From: Planctellipticum sp942493135
Lineage (GTDB): Bacteria > Planctomycetota > Planctomycetia > Planctomycetales > Planctomycetaceae
Direction: 5' to 3'
Length of the DNA stretch: 64,000 nt
NCBI GenBank assembly: GCA_942493135.1
Contig: OW818684.1
Location: 930,001-994,000 of the forward strand
Below the pieces are notes generated by a model, which was given only the letters and a program-made list of their open reading frames with translations, was not told the DNA's origin and did not search any database. Shown here one piece after another: positions 24,177-32,295 of this stretch (its first letter is position 1; each line of letters opens with the position of its first letter). Position numbers and translations under genes: made by a program.

Positions 24177-25127
24177 TCACCCCCGCCTCACCGGCCACCG
24201 ATACGCCGCCAGCGCATTCCGCCAGAAAAATCTCTCCGACGCCTCAGCCCCGCGCGTCGCTGCATACGCTTCGACAATCCGCTGCACCACGTCATACGGA
24301 GCAAACCGCGCGCTGACCGGCCAGTTGCTCCCGTAGATTACGCGGTCCTCGCCGAAGACATCCCAGACGAACTTCAGCACCGGATCGTAATACGCCGGAT
24401 CACTCGGAGCCTCACGGCCGCCCTGCGCCGCCCCCTCCACCAGCGCCGAAACTTTCAGGAACACGTTCGGCGACTTCGCCGCCTCGCGCAACTGCCGGCT
24501 CCACTCCTCCGGCAACTTGTCCCCCTCGATCCGCACGTTCGCCAGATGATTGATCACCACCCGCAGCTCCGGCACTGCCGCCGACAGCTTCGGGATTGTT
24601 TCCAGCAACCGCGGCGGCCCATTCACATCCAGCTCGCGCCCGCCACTCGCCAGCCGCTGCAGATCGGTCACATACTCCGGACTCTCCAAGCCCTTCGCCA
24701 GCGCATCGGAACCCACCCGAATCCCCACAAACCGCGGATTCTGCGCGAACCGCGGAAAGTGCTTCGCAAAGTCTTCCGTCCCCGGCCGCAGGTTCCCCAC
24801 CAGTCCCAGCACAAACGGATCTATCGCCGCAAGATCCAACACCCACTGATTGTCCTCCACCCACGGACTCGCCTCGACAACCACCGTCCCCGTGATGCCC
24901 TGCGGCACGGCCAATTCGCGATAATCCTCCGGCAGCACCCGACGATAGAGCACCGGGTCGTTCTTCGATGGCCAGGGAACTCCCTGCGGTCGCGTCGGAT
25001 CGTAGAAGTGCGTATGGGTGTCGACCTTCTGCGGGACCGGCTCATCTCCGGCGACCGGTGCTGCGAGAACTCCCGCCGACAGACCGGCCGCAGTTGCCGT
25101 CAAGAACTCTCTTCGGGAAACACGCAT
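24177..25127 (-). CDS. Amidohydrolase family 2 protein with Tat signal
   Basis: A 316-residue TIM-barrel amidohydrolase. MRVSRREFLTATAAGLSAGV is a twin-arginine signal with SRREFL. The barrel starts with the metal-binding VDTHTHFYDPTRP, and later shows VVINHLANVRIEGD and VIYGSNWPVSARFAPYD, typical of the amidohydrolase_2 group (lactone or dicarboxylate hydrolysing enzymes related to fuconolactonase). The C-terminal Asp ligand region is replaced by SNWP, as usual in this group. Substrate is unknown. It reads toward the macro gene with 215 bases between. Confidence 0.88.
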   Translation of the reverse strand: MRVSRREFLTATAAGLSAGVLAAPVAGDEPVPQKVDTHTHFYDPTRPQGVPWPSKNDPVLYRRVLPEDYRELAVPQGITGTVVVEASPWVEDNQWVLDLAAIDPFVLGLVGNLRPGTEDFAKHFPRFAQNPRFVGIRVGSDALAKGLESPEYVTDLQRLASGGRELDVNGPPRLLETIPKLSAAVPELRVVINHLANVRIEGDKLPEEWSRQLREAAKSPNVFLKVSALVEGAAQGGREAPSDPAYYDPVLKFVWDVFGEDRVIYGSNWPVSARFAPYDVVQRIVEAYAATRGAEASERFFWRNALAAYRWPVRRG

Positions 25128-25244
25128 GGGGCACCTCCACGATTGATCGCCGGTGAATGGCGGGACTGAACAAAGCGTGTTACGGTAATCGACTCAGGTC
25201 TGGCGGGGGAGTCTTTCTCCGGGAATTCTTCCCGGCCCGTCGTT

Positions 25245-26783
25245 GTGTCCGATTCTCCACTCGAGATGCTCTCGATGACGCTCCTCGCCTGGTTTGTCGT
25301 GTGGACCATCCTGGCCGGCCTCGCGGGAGCGATCCTCTGGATCGCGCGCGTCCTCGAACGCGTCGCGCGACCGCTGGAGCCCGAGTGGCTATGGTGGACC
25401 TGCCGGGCTTATTTCGGACTGCTGGCAATCGGAGCGGCCACCGCGACCGTTGTGGGGGTCGGCGAAGGAAGCCTCCGCCTGCTGGGAGCCGATGACCGCC
25501 CCGAGTGGTCAATCTGGCTCGTGTTTTCGGTCCCCCTCTCGCTGGCGCTGCTGATCGCGGCTCTGGCGGGCCTGGGTGCCATGAGCCTGATTCAGTCCGG
25601 CCGGGGAGTGACGCGCCGCAACTCGCTTCACAATCGACTGGCGATTGCACGCGTCGCAGCCTCCATTACGCTCGCGCTGGCGTTCGTGGCCCTGGCCATC
25701 ATCACGGTCCCTGCCTCAATCATCTTCGGCAGCGCCGTCCTCATGAGTCTGGGCGCCCGAGCCCGCTCCCAGCGAGTCACCTTGCTCTGGATGCTCTCTG
25801 CCGCCACAAAGACCCGCCGTCCGTTGCCCGCCGAACTGCTCGCCTGGGCGGAAGTCAGCCGGGGCAAGCATCGAGGGCGGCTGGAACAGGCCGCGGAAAT
25901 CCTGGAACAGGGCCGCCCCCTCTCCGATGCGCTCGACCTCGCCCGGCTGCTGCCGGCTTACTGCTTCCCCCGCCTGCATCTCGCCGAGAAGATCGGCACC
26001 GTCCCGGAAACCCTTGCCGACCTGGCGCGTGAGGAAACCGAACGTCTCAATCCCGTCGGCGAAACCGCATCCCCCTTCGTCCTCGCCGCCTATCTGTCGT
26101 TTCTGCCGACCGTGTCGTTTCTCATCGTCGGCTTCGTGATGTATTACATCATCCCGAAGTTCAAGAAGATCTTCGAGGACTTCAACACCGAGCTGCCGTC
26201 GATCACGATCGGTCTCATCACCGTCTCCGACAGCTTCGTCAATTACTGGTATCTGTTTTCGCCGCCGCTCGTGCTGATCTCCGCCGCCGCCGCGGCCGTC
26301 GGAACGCTGACCCTGTATTACCCGTGGATGGATTTCCGCCGGCGGTTCGTCGATCCGTGGATTGTTCGACTGGCCATGACCGATGTCATGCGAAATCTCG
26401 CCCACCAGCTCCGCTGCCAGCGCCCCGTCCCGGAAGCCCTGCACGACGTCGGCCATTACTGCATCAACTGGACCGTCCGCATCCGTCTGAATCACGTCCG
26501 CGAGATGATCCTGGGCGGCCGCGACCTCTGGATCGAACTGGCCGACGCCCGGCTGATCACGCGTCGCGAACTGGCCGTCCTGCAGAGCGCCCGTCAGACC
26601 GGTCATCCCGATTGGGGCCTGACGGAGCTTGCCCGCCGTCGCGAACTCGCCTGGTCCCAGCCCTTCGCCTGGGTGATGACGGTGCTGCGGGTGATGGTCC
26701 CCCTCACACTCGGGCTCTTCGTCGCCTGGATCTGCATCTCGCTGTTTGCGCCGCTCACGAAGTTGCTGTCAGACCTTTCCTGA
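25245..26783 (+). CDS. Type II secretion/pilus inner-membrane F-domain protein
   Basis: A 512-residue GspF/PilC-related membrane protein. An atypical N-terminal region has several hydrophobic segments (11-35, 52-75, 88-112, 130-170). A first F-domain lies at about 185-330, with PLSDALDLARLLPAYCFPRL and the segment AYLSFLPTVSFLIVGFVMYY, and a second, less regular one at 375-510. Such proteins anchor the assembly ATPase of type II secretion or type IV pili. Start is GTG 25245, or ATG seven codons on. No GspE, GspD or pseudopilin gene is adjacent; the DUF1559 pseudopilin is 30 kb away. Confidence 0.8.
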   Translation: MSDSPLEMLSMTLLAWFVVWTILAGLAGAILWIARVLERVARPLEPEWLWWTCRAYFGLLAIGAATATVVGVGEGSLRLLGADDRPEWSIWLVFSVPLSLALLIAALAGLGAMSLIQSGRGVTRRNSLHNRLAIARVAASITLALAFVALAIITVPASIIFGSAVLMSLGARARSQRVTLLWMLSAATKTRRPLPAELLAWAEVSRGKHRGRLEQAAEILEQGRPLSDALDLARLLPAYCFPRLHLAEKIGTVPETLADLAREETERLNPVGETASPFVLAAYLSFLPTVSFLIVGFVMYYIIPKFKKIFEDFNTELPSITIGLITVSDSFVNYWYLFSPPLVLISAAAAAVGTLTLYYPWMDFRRRFVDPWIVRLAMTDVMRNLAHQLRCQRPVPEALHDVGHYCINWTVRIRLNHVREMILGGRDLWIELADARLITRRELAVLQSARQTGHPDWGLTELARRRELAWSQPFAWVMTVLRVMVPLTLGLFVAWICISLFAPLTKLLSDLS

Positions 26784-26863
26784 TACGCGTCGAGTCCCGG
26801 AAGTCGGTACAATTGCTGGGCAAGACCCACTCGCCCTGCCACCCCGCCTGCCGCAAGTCGACT

Positions 26864-29845
26864 ATGCCGCGTCTGCGCACCACATACTGGCTCGCCTGCT
26901 CGCTGCTGCTTGCGGCGCCGATCTGCGAGGCCGCCCCGCCCGACTTCGAACGGGACATCACCCCGCTCTTTTCCGCCAGGTGCCTGCGCTGTCACGGCGT
27001 CACCGGCCCCGAAGCCGGACTCTCCCTCGCCAGCCGCGACGGAGCCTTTAAAACGCTGGAGTCCGGCAGCCCGGCGATCACGGCAAGCCAGCCGGAACAC
27101 AGCCCCCTGCTGCAACGGGTGACTTCCGCCGACCCCGCCGAGCGCATGCCCCCCCAAGGCGAGCCGCTCACACCAGCTCAGGTCGAATTGCTGCGGCAGT
27201 GGATCGCCGCCGGGGCGGACTGGCCCGATCACTGGGCCTATCTCCCGCTGCGAGCAGCAACACCTCCCGCCACCGCATCCGATCCCGACTGGGTGCGATC
27301 GCCCCTCGATGCCTTCATCAGCGCCCGTCTGCGGGAAGTCGCTCTGACCCATTCCCCGGAAGCCGACCGACGGACGTTGATCCGCCGCCTCACCATCGAT
27401 CTGTGGGGGCTCCCCCCGACGCCGGACGACGTCGCCGAGTTCCTCGCCGACGACCGGCCCGACGCCGTCGAACGACTCGTCGACCGACTGCTGGCCAGCC
27501 CCCGCTACGGAGAACGCCAGGCCCGGCACTGGATGGACCTGGTCCACTACGCGGAAACCCACGGCAACGACCAGGACCGCCCCCGCGAGTCCGCCTGGCC
27601 CTATCGCGATTACCTGATTCACGCGTTCAACGCCGATCTCCCCTACGCCCGGTTCGTCGCCGAGCAGGTCGCCGGCGACGTCCTGGCCCCCGACGATGCG
27701 CTGGCGCTCACGGCGACCGGATTCCTCTCGGCAGGCCCCTGGGACGAAAGCTCGCTGCGCGACATCCGCGAAGATACCCTCGACCGCGAAATCGCCCGTT
27801 ATCTCGACCGCGACGACATCGTCACCACGGTCATGACGACCTTCACCAGCACCACGGTCCAGTGCGCCCGCTGTCACGATCACAAGTTCGACCCCATTCC
27901 GCAGACCGACTACTACGCCCTGCAGGCGGTCTTCGCCGACACCGGCAAAGGCAACCGCCTTTTCGACGCTGATCCCGCCATCGCCCGCCGCCGGCAGGAA
28001 CTGCAACACGCTCTGACGGCTCTGCCGACCCGGCTGCAGGCTGAAGACCCAACGCTGCTTGCTCCGGAACTGCAGGCGGCGGTCACGACCTGGAGCGACA
28101 CGCTCTCCACCGCAATCCGCCGCTGGCAGCCCGCGACACTGAAATCCTGGAAATCCCTCAACGGTTCGGAACTGACGCCGCAGCCGGACGGCTCGCTGCT
28201 GGCGAGCGGTCCCCGGCCCGAGGTCGAAACGTACGAGCTGACGTTCGCATCGCCGACGCCCCGGCTGACCGGCGTGATGCTCGAAGTCCTGACCGACCCC
28301 AGCCTGCCGATGCAGGGCCCCGGACGGCAGGACAACGGCAACCTGCACCTCAACGAAGTCGTCCTGTGGCTCCTCGACGCGGCCAGCCCGGACGCCCGCA
28401 AAAAACTCGAATTCGCCTCCGCGGAAGCCGACTTCGACCAGGCCGGCTGGACCATCGCCCACGCGATCGACGGCAACCCGGCGACTGCCTGGGGCGTTCA
28501 TCCGCAGGTCAGCCAGAATCACCGCGCCGCCCTCCGGCTGAAGGAACCCCTTGACCTGCCCCCCGAAGCTTTGTTGCAGCTCGAACTGCAGCAGACGCAC
28601 GGCCGCCAGCACCTGATCGGACGCGTCCGGATCTCCGCCACGGCCGAGCCCGACGCCCGGCTGTCCGACGAAGAACGCCTCCCGGCCGATGTCCGCCAGG
28701 CTTTGTTGAAGACGCCCGCAGACCGCACCGCGGCCGACCAGCGGCGACTGGCCGCGGCCTGGCTGGAACAGCGGGAGACCGCCGCCCTGGCTGCGTTGCC
28801 GCCGCAGCAGCGCGTCTTCAGCGGCAGCAACCAATTCGAACCCGACGGCTCGTTTCGGCCGACGCCGCAGACGCGGAAAGTGCAGGTGCTGCATCGCGGA
28901 GACATCACGCAACCGCGCGCCGACGCCACGCCGGGTGCACTCTCACTGCTCACCTTCTCTGCCGCTCGCTTTCCATCCGCAGAGTCCACGACGGATGCCG
29001 AGCGACGGGCCGCCCTGGCCCGCTGGCTGACAGCGCCCGACAATGTCCTCACCTGGCGTTCGATTGTGAACCGGATCTGGCAGCAGCACTTCGGGCGCGG
29101 GCTGGTCGACACGGCGAGCGACTTCGGCAAGATGGGCGCGTCCCCTTCGCATCCAGAGCTCCTCGACGCCCTGACCCGAGACCTGCTGGAGCACGACGGC
29201 TCCCTGAAACGACTCCACCGGCAACTGGTCTGCAGCGCCGCCTGGCGGCAGTCTTCGCAGAGCCGACCCGACGCCGCTTTGGCCGACGCCGAAAATCGGT
29301 GGATCTGGCGAATGCACCGCAGCCGGATGGATGCCGAGACGATCCGCGACGCGGCGCTGGTGCTGGCGGACGTGCTCGACGACACGGTGGGCGGCCCGTC
29401 GGTGCGTCAGTTCGTGCAGACGCCGGGAGTGGCCGTGACTCCGAATGTCGACTATGCCGGCTTCGAGGTCGACAGCCCCGCCCTGCTCCGCCGCAGCGTT
29501 TACCGGTTTCTGTTCCGCACGATTCCCGATCCCTTCATGGACGCGCTGGACTGCCCGGACGCCTCGCAGCTCACGCCGAAGCGTGGAGAATCGCTGACCG
29601 CTCTGCAGGCCCTGGCGACACTGAACGACAAGGTGCTGGTGCGCCACGGCGAACGAGTCGCCGAGTTCCTGCAGCGAGATGCAGACTCCCTGGAAACGCT
29701 GACCGACGCAGCGTTCGCACGAATTCTGCTTCGCGCTCCTTCAGCCGAAGAACGAACCGCAGCGGCAGACTATGCCCGGAAGCACGGCCTGGCCAACCTG
29801 ATCCGCGTCCTGCTCAACAGCAACGAATTCCTGTTCGTGGATTAG
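26864..29845 (+). CDS. Planctomycete cytochrome-type DUF1549/DUF1553 protein
   Basis: A 993-residue secreted protein of the PSCyt1-PSCyt2(DUF1549)-DUF1553 architecture. A signal peptide (WLACSLLLAAPICEA) leads to a cytochrome c-like part with C40-L-R-C43-H44. DUF1549 follows (RRLTIDLWGLPPTPDDVAEF, later CARCHDHKFDPIPQTDYY), then a long middle region with a carbohydrate-binding or discoidin look (500-640), and DUF1553 (WRSIVNRIWQQHFGRGLVDT, then LHRQLVCSAAWRQSS). ATG 26864 is chosen because the upstream open frame covers the previous gene. It precedes a DUF1501 gene, the standard pairing. The role is unknown; periplasmic redox work on polymers is often proposed. Confidence 0.93.
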   Translation: MPRLRTTYWLACSLLLAAPICEAAPPDFERDITPLFSARCLRCHGVTGPEAGLSLASRDGAFKTLESGSPAITASQPEHSPLLQRVTSADPAERMPPQGEPLTPAQVELLRQWIAAGADWPDHWAYLPLRAATPPATASDPDWVRSPLDAFISARLREVALTHSPEADRRTLIRRLTIDLWGLPPTPDDVAEFLADDRPDAVERLVDRLLASPRYGERQARHWMDLVHYAETHGNDQDRPRESAWPYRDYLIHAFNADLPYARFVAEQVAGDVLAPDDALALTATGFLSAGPWDESSLRDIREDTLDREIARYLDRDDIVTTVMTTFTSTTVQCARCHDHKFDPIPQTDYYALQAVFADTGKGNRLFDADPAIARRRQELQHALTALPTRLQAEDPTLLAPELQAAVTTWSDTLSTAIRRWQPATLKSWKSLNGSELTPQPDGSLLASGPRPEVETYELTFASPTPRLTGVMLEVLTDPSLPMQGPGRQDNGNLHLNEVVLWLLDAASPDARKKLEFASAEADFDQAGWTIAHAIDGNPATAWGVHPQVSQNHRAALRLKEPLDLPPEALLQLELQQTHGRQHLIGRVRISATAEPDARLSDEERLPADVRQALLKTPADRTAADQRRLAAAWLEQRETAALAALPPQQRVFSGSNQFEPDGSFRPTPQTRKVQVLHRGDITQPRADATPGALSLLTFSAARFPSAESTTDAERRAALARWLTAPDNVLTWRSIVNRIWQQHFGRGLVDTASDFGKMGASPSHPELLDALTRDLLEHDGSLKRLHRQLVCSAAWRQSSQSRPDAALADAENRWIWRMHRSRMDAETIRDAALVLADVLDDTVGGPSVRQFVQTPGVAVTPNVDYAGFEVDSPALLRRSVYRFLFRTIPDPFMDALDCPDASQLTPKRGESLTALQALATLNDKVLVRHGERVAEFLQRDADSLETLTDAAFARILLRAPSAEERTAAADYARKHGLANLIRVLLNSNEFLFVD

Positions 29846-29887
29846 CGCCATGCGACTGAGCAATCGGGTAACACGGAACCGATCTCC

Positions 29888-29970
29888 GGGTGGCTGGGGC
29901 CGAGTCTGCGAGCCCTCGGATTCTCGCCACCTCGCTGGGGGCGGCCCAAAGCGGCCGACCCCAGCCACCC
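29888..29970. repeat. GGGTGGC-family palindrome 2
   Basis: GGGTGGCTGGGGCCG and CGACCCCAGCCACCC end an 83-base unit lying between the DUF1553 and DUF1501 genes, which are otherwise expected to be cotranscribed. Internal CTCGGATTCTCGCC and GGCGGCCC give further pairing. It shares its first ten bases with the unit at 35494. Confidence 0.75.
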
Positions 29971-30009
29971 GCTGCATGCTTTCGTCGACGTGAGGAAAGA
30001 CACTGACTC

Positions 30010-31446
30010 ATGGATCCCGTGCGCCCCCCATTCGACCTTGCAGCCACATCCCGCCGCCGTTTTCTCGCCCACACCGGCGGCGGCTTCGGCGCTCTTGCGC
30101 TGGGGCAGCTCCTTGCCCGTGCGGAGGCGCCGACCCTTCGCCCCGAACTCAACGGCGGACTCCACCATCCCGCCCGCGCCCGCCGCGTCATTCAGCTCTT
30201 CATGAATGGCGGCGTCAGCCAGATGGACACCTTCGACTACAAGCCCGAACTGCAGAAACGGGACGGGGAGAAGGTCGATTTTGGTCTCAAGGCCGCCGCG
30301 ACGAGCGTCCCCGGCGCGATCATGAAGTCCCCCTTCGAGTGGAAGCAGTACGGCGAGACGGGCCGCTGGGTCTCCAGCGTCTTCCCGGAAACTGCCCGGC
30401 ACGTCGACCGCCTCGCGTTCCTGATGGCGATGGCTTCAAAAACCAACGTTCACGGCCCCGCCAGCTACATGCAGAATACGGGGTTTATCCTGCCGGGGTT
30501 CCCCTGCATGGGGGCTTGGATGACGTACGGGCTCGGCAATCTGAGCGACAACCTGCCGGCCTTCGTCGTTCTGCCCGATCACCGCGGCCTGCCCTACAAC
30601 AACGCGGGCAACTTCTCCGCCGGTTTTCTGCCCGCGGCCAATGCCGGGATGATGATTCGCCCGAATGCGCCGATCCCGATCGCCTTCCTGCAGCCCCCCG
30701 CCTCTGCGAAGCAGATCACTGCGGAGAGCGAACGGGACGGCCTGAAGCTGCTGGCCTCGCTCAATCGCCGGCACGAGATCGACCGTCCGGGAGATTCCCG
30801 CCTCGCCGCCCGGATCGCCTCGTATGAGCTCGCCGCGAAGATGCAGCTCAGTGCCCCCGAAGTCGTTGATCTGGCCCGGGAGTCTGAAACGACTCACGCC
30901 GCTTACGGGACGGCGGATGAGACCACCGGCGCGTTCGCCCGGAACTGTTTGATCGCCCGCCGGCTGATCGAACGGGGAACCCGGTTCGTGCAGGTCTGGA
31001 GCGGCATGAGCGGCGCGTCCAAGAACTGGGACAACCACTCCGACATCCACAACGAGCTGCCGTTTATCGCTCGCCAGGTCGACCGCCCGATCGCGGCGCT
31101 GCTCGACGATCTCGCCGCCCGCGGGCTGCTGGAAGACACCCTCGTGATCTGGACGACGGAATTCGGGCGAATGCCGTTTACCCAGGGGGCGACGGGCCGC
31201 GATCACAACGGCGGCACGTTCGTCACCTGGCTCGCCGGGGCGGGGGTCAAGCCGGGGTCCACGCACGGGACGAGCGACGATTTCAGCTACCAGACGGCGG
31301 AGGGTCGCACGATGTGCTACGACCTGCACGCGACGATCCTGCATCTGCTGGGGATCGACCACGAGCGTTTGACGTTTCGCCACAACGGCATCGACCGCCG
31401 CCTGACCGACGTCCACGGGCATGTGATTGGGCCGATTCTGGCGTAG
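30010..31446 (+). CDS. DUF1501 family protein with Tat signal
   Basis: A 478-residue DUF1501 protein related to the alkaline phosphatase/sulfatase superfamily. The N terminus has a Tat signal (SRRRFLAHTGGGFGALALGQ). Conserved features include VIQLFMNGGVSQMDTFDYK, NVHGPASYMQNTGFILPG, RFVQVWSGMSG, WTTEFGRMPFTQG and GRDHNGGTFVTWLAGAG. The DHN segment and Asp-rich start suggest a metal site. It follows the DUF1553 gene by 164 bases with a palindrome between. The pair is widespread in planctomycetes, but its reaction is not known. Confidence 0.95.
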   Translation: MDPVRPPFDLAATSRRRFLAHTGGGFGALALGQLLARAEAPTLRPELNGGLHHPARARRVIQLFMNGGVSQMDTFDYKPELQKRDGEKVDFGLKAAATSVPGAIMKSPFEWKQYGETGRWVSSVFPETARHVDRLAFLMAMASKTNVHGPASYMQNTGFILPGFPCMGAWMTYGLGNLSDNLPAFVVLPDHRGLPYNNAGNFSAGFLPAANAGMMIRPNAPIPIAFLQPPASAKQITAESERDGLKLLASLNRRHEIDRPGDSRLAARIASYELAAKMQLSAPEVVDLARESETTHAAYGTADETTGAFARNCLIARRLIERGTRFVQVWSGMSGASKNWDNHSDIHNELPFIARQVDRPIAALLDDLAARGLLEDTLVIWTTEFGRMPFTQGATGRDHNGGTFVTWLAGAGVKPGSTHGTSDDFSYQTAEGRTMCYDLHATILHLLGIDHERLTFRHNGIDRRLTDVHGHVIGPILA

Positions 31447-31450
31447 GACG

Positions 31451-31570
31451 AAGGGTTCTCGCAGAGGCGCAGAGGGAAGAGGAAAACGCAGAGAAGACGG
31501 AAGAGGATTTCACCGCGGAGGCGCGGAGGACGCGGAGAAAGGCGGGAGAAGACACGAAGAGGAAAAGTTG
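31451..31570. repeat. CGCGGAGG-word dispersed repeat, copy 2 (inverted)
   Basis: Purine-rich words CGCAGAGGCGCAGAGGGAAG, ACGCAGAGAAGACGGAAGAGG and CACCGCGGAGGCGCGGAGGA follow each other behind the DUF1501 stop. This is the reverse complement of the stretch at 32168-32295 on the other side of tRNA-Gln, and of copy 1 at 17401. No gene is present. Confidence 0.75.
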
Positions 31571-31648
31571 AAGGCGGTCGAGGGTAGGTTTCAAGCAGAG
31601 AGTCTTCGACAAATCACCAAGAACCAAACGCTAATCACCAACCGCCAT

Positions 31649-31792
31649 GGGTGGCCCGGCTGGAGGCCGGGCGGCAAAGTCGCTAGAGGCCGCAGATGGA
31701 CGTTCATCCGGCACTGAGGCTCCACACCACCATGCCGCTTAAACTCCGGCCTCTTGTCGCTGCGCGATCCGGGCCTGCGGGCCGGACCACCC
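31649..31792. repeat. GGGTGGC-family palindrome 3
   Basis: A 144-base unit starting GGGTGGCCCGGCTGGAGGCC and ending GGCCTGCGGGCCGGACCACC(C). Inside, GCCGGGCGGCAAAGTCGCTAG and AGAGGCCG have counterparts in TGTCGCTGCGC and CGGCCTCT, so the whole unit folds back on itself. A half-length relative lies at 39489-39540. It lies between the DUF1501 gene and tRNA-Gln. Confidence 0.7.
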
Positions 31793-31900
31793 GATTGCAC
31801 TTTCACCGTGGCGATCGGTCGTCACGTCGCTTCGTCTGGCTTTCCGCTTTCCGCTAAAAAAACTGCCCGCGAGCTCCTTCGAGATCGCGGGCTGCTGCAG

Positions 31901-31971
31901 TTACCCGACCAGGATTCGAACCTGGACAAACAGAACCAAAATCTGTTGTGCTACCGTTACACTATCGGGTA
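31901..31971 (-). tRNA. tRNA-Gln (anticodon TTG)
   Basis: Read on the minus strand, the 71 bases fold as a full cloverleaf. The acceptor stem is TACCCGA with TCGGGTA, the D-arm GTGT-AACGGTA-GCAC, the anticodon arm ACAGA-TTTTGGT-TCTGT with TTG at the anticodon, and the T-arm CCAGG-TTCGAAT-CCTGG. The discriminator is A, and CCA is not encoded. The wording AGTGTAACGGTAGCAC is typical of bacterial tRNA-Gln. Confidence 0.97.
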
Positions 31972-32167
31972 TTCCGGCCGAAACTCTAGCAAACCACCAA
32001 TCTGTCTGGCAAGACAGCCAGAAGACCGACACAAGCCGCCACCGGAAAGTTCGCAGCCGGCAGGGAATAGCGAGCCGCCTGAGAAATGCTGGCCTATCGC
32101 TTATCGCCAGAAGAGGAACCTTCCCGTCCCGTTCTTATCTCTCGACGGCTTTCGACATTCGAAATCT

Positions 32168-32295
32168 CTTCTTCGCTACTTCGCCTGAAACCTTCTGCGC
32201 CTCGTCGTTCTCCCGCCTTGCTCCGCGTCTCCGCGGTAAATCCTCTTCCGTCTTCTCTGCGAACTCCTCTTCCCTCTGCGACTCTGCGGGAAATC
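32168..32295. repeat. CTCCGCG/CTCTGCG-word dispersed repeat, copy 3
   Basis: Pyrimidine-rich words TTGCTCCGCGTCTCCGCGG, TAAATCCTCTTCCGTCTTCT, CTGCGAACTCCTCTTCCCTC and TGCGACTCTGCGGGAAATC run up to the stop of the putA-type gene. It is the inverted partner of 31451-31570 across tRNA-Gln. The remaining 31972-32167 shows no recognisable feature. Confidence 0.75.

Noticed and set aside
26324..26863. Extension of the DUF1553 frame into the F-domain gene
   Set aside because: It overlaps a conserved gene; the signal peptide begins at 26864.
31451..32295. Prophage or integrative element at tRNA-Gln
   Set aside because: No integrase or phage gene is near, and no duplicated tRNA 3' end was seen.
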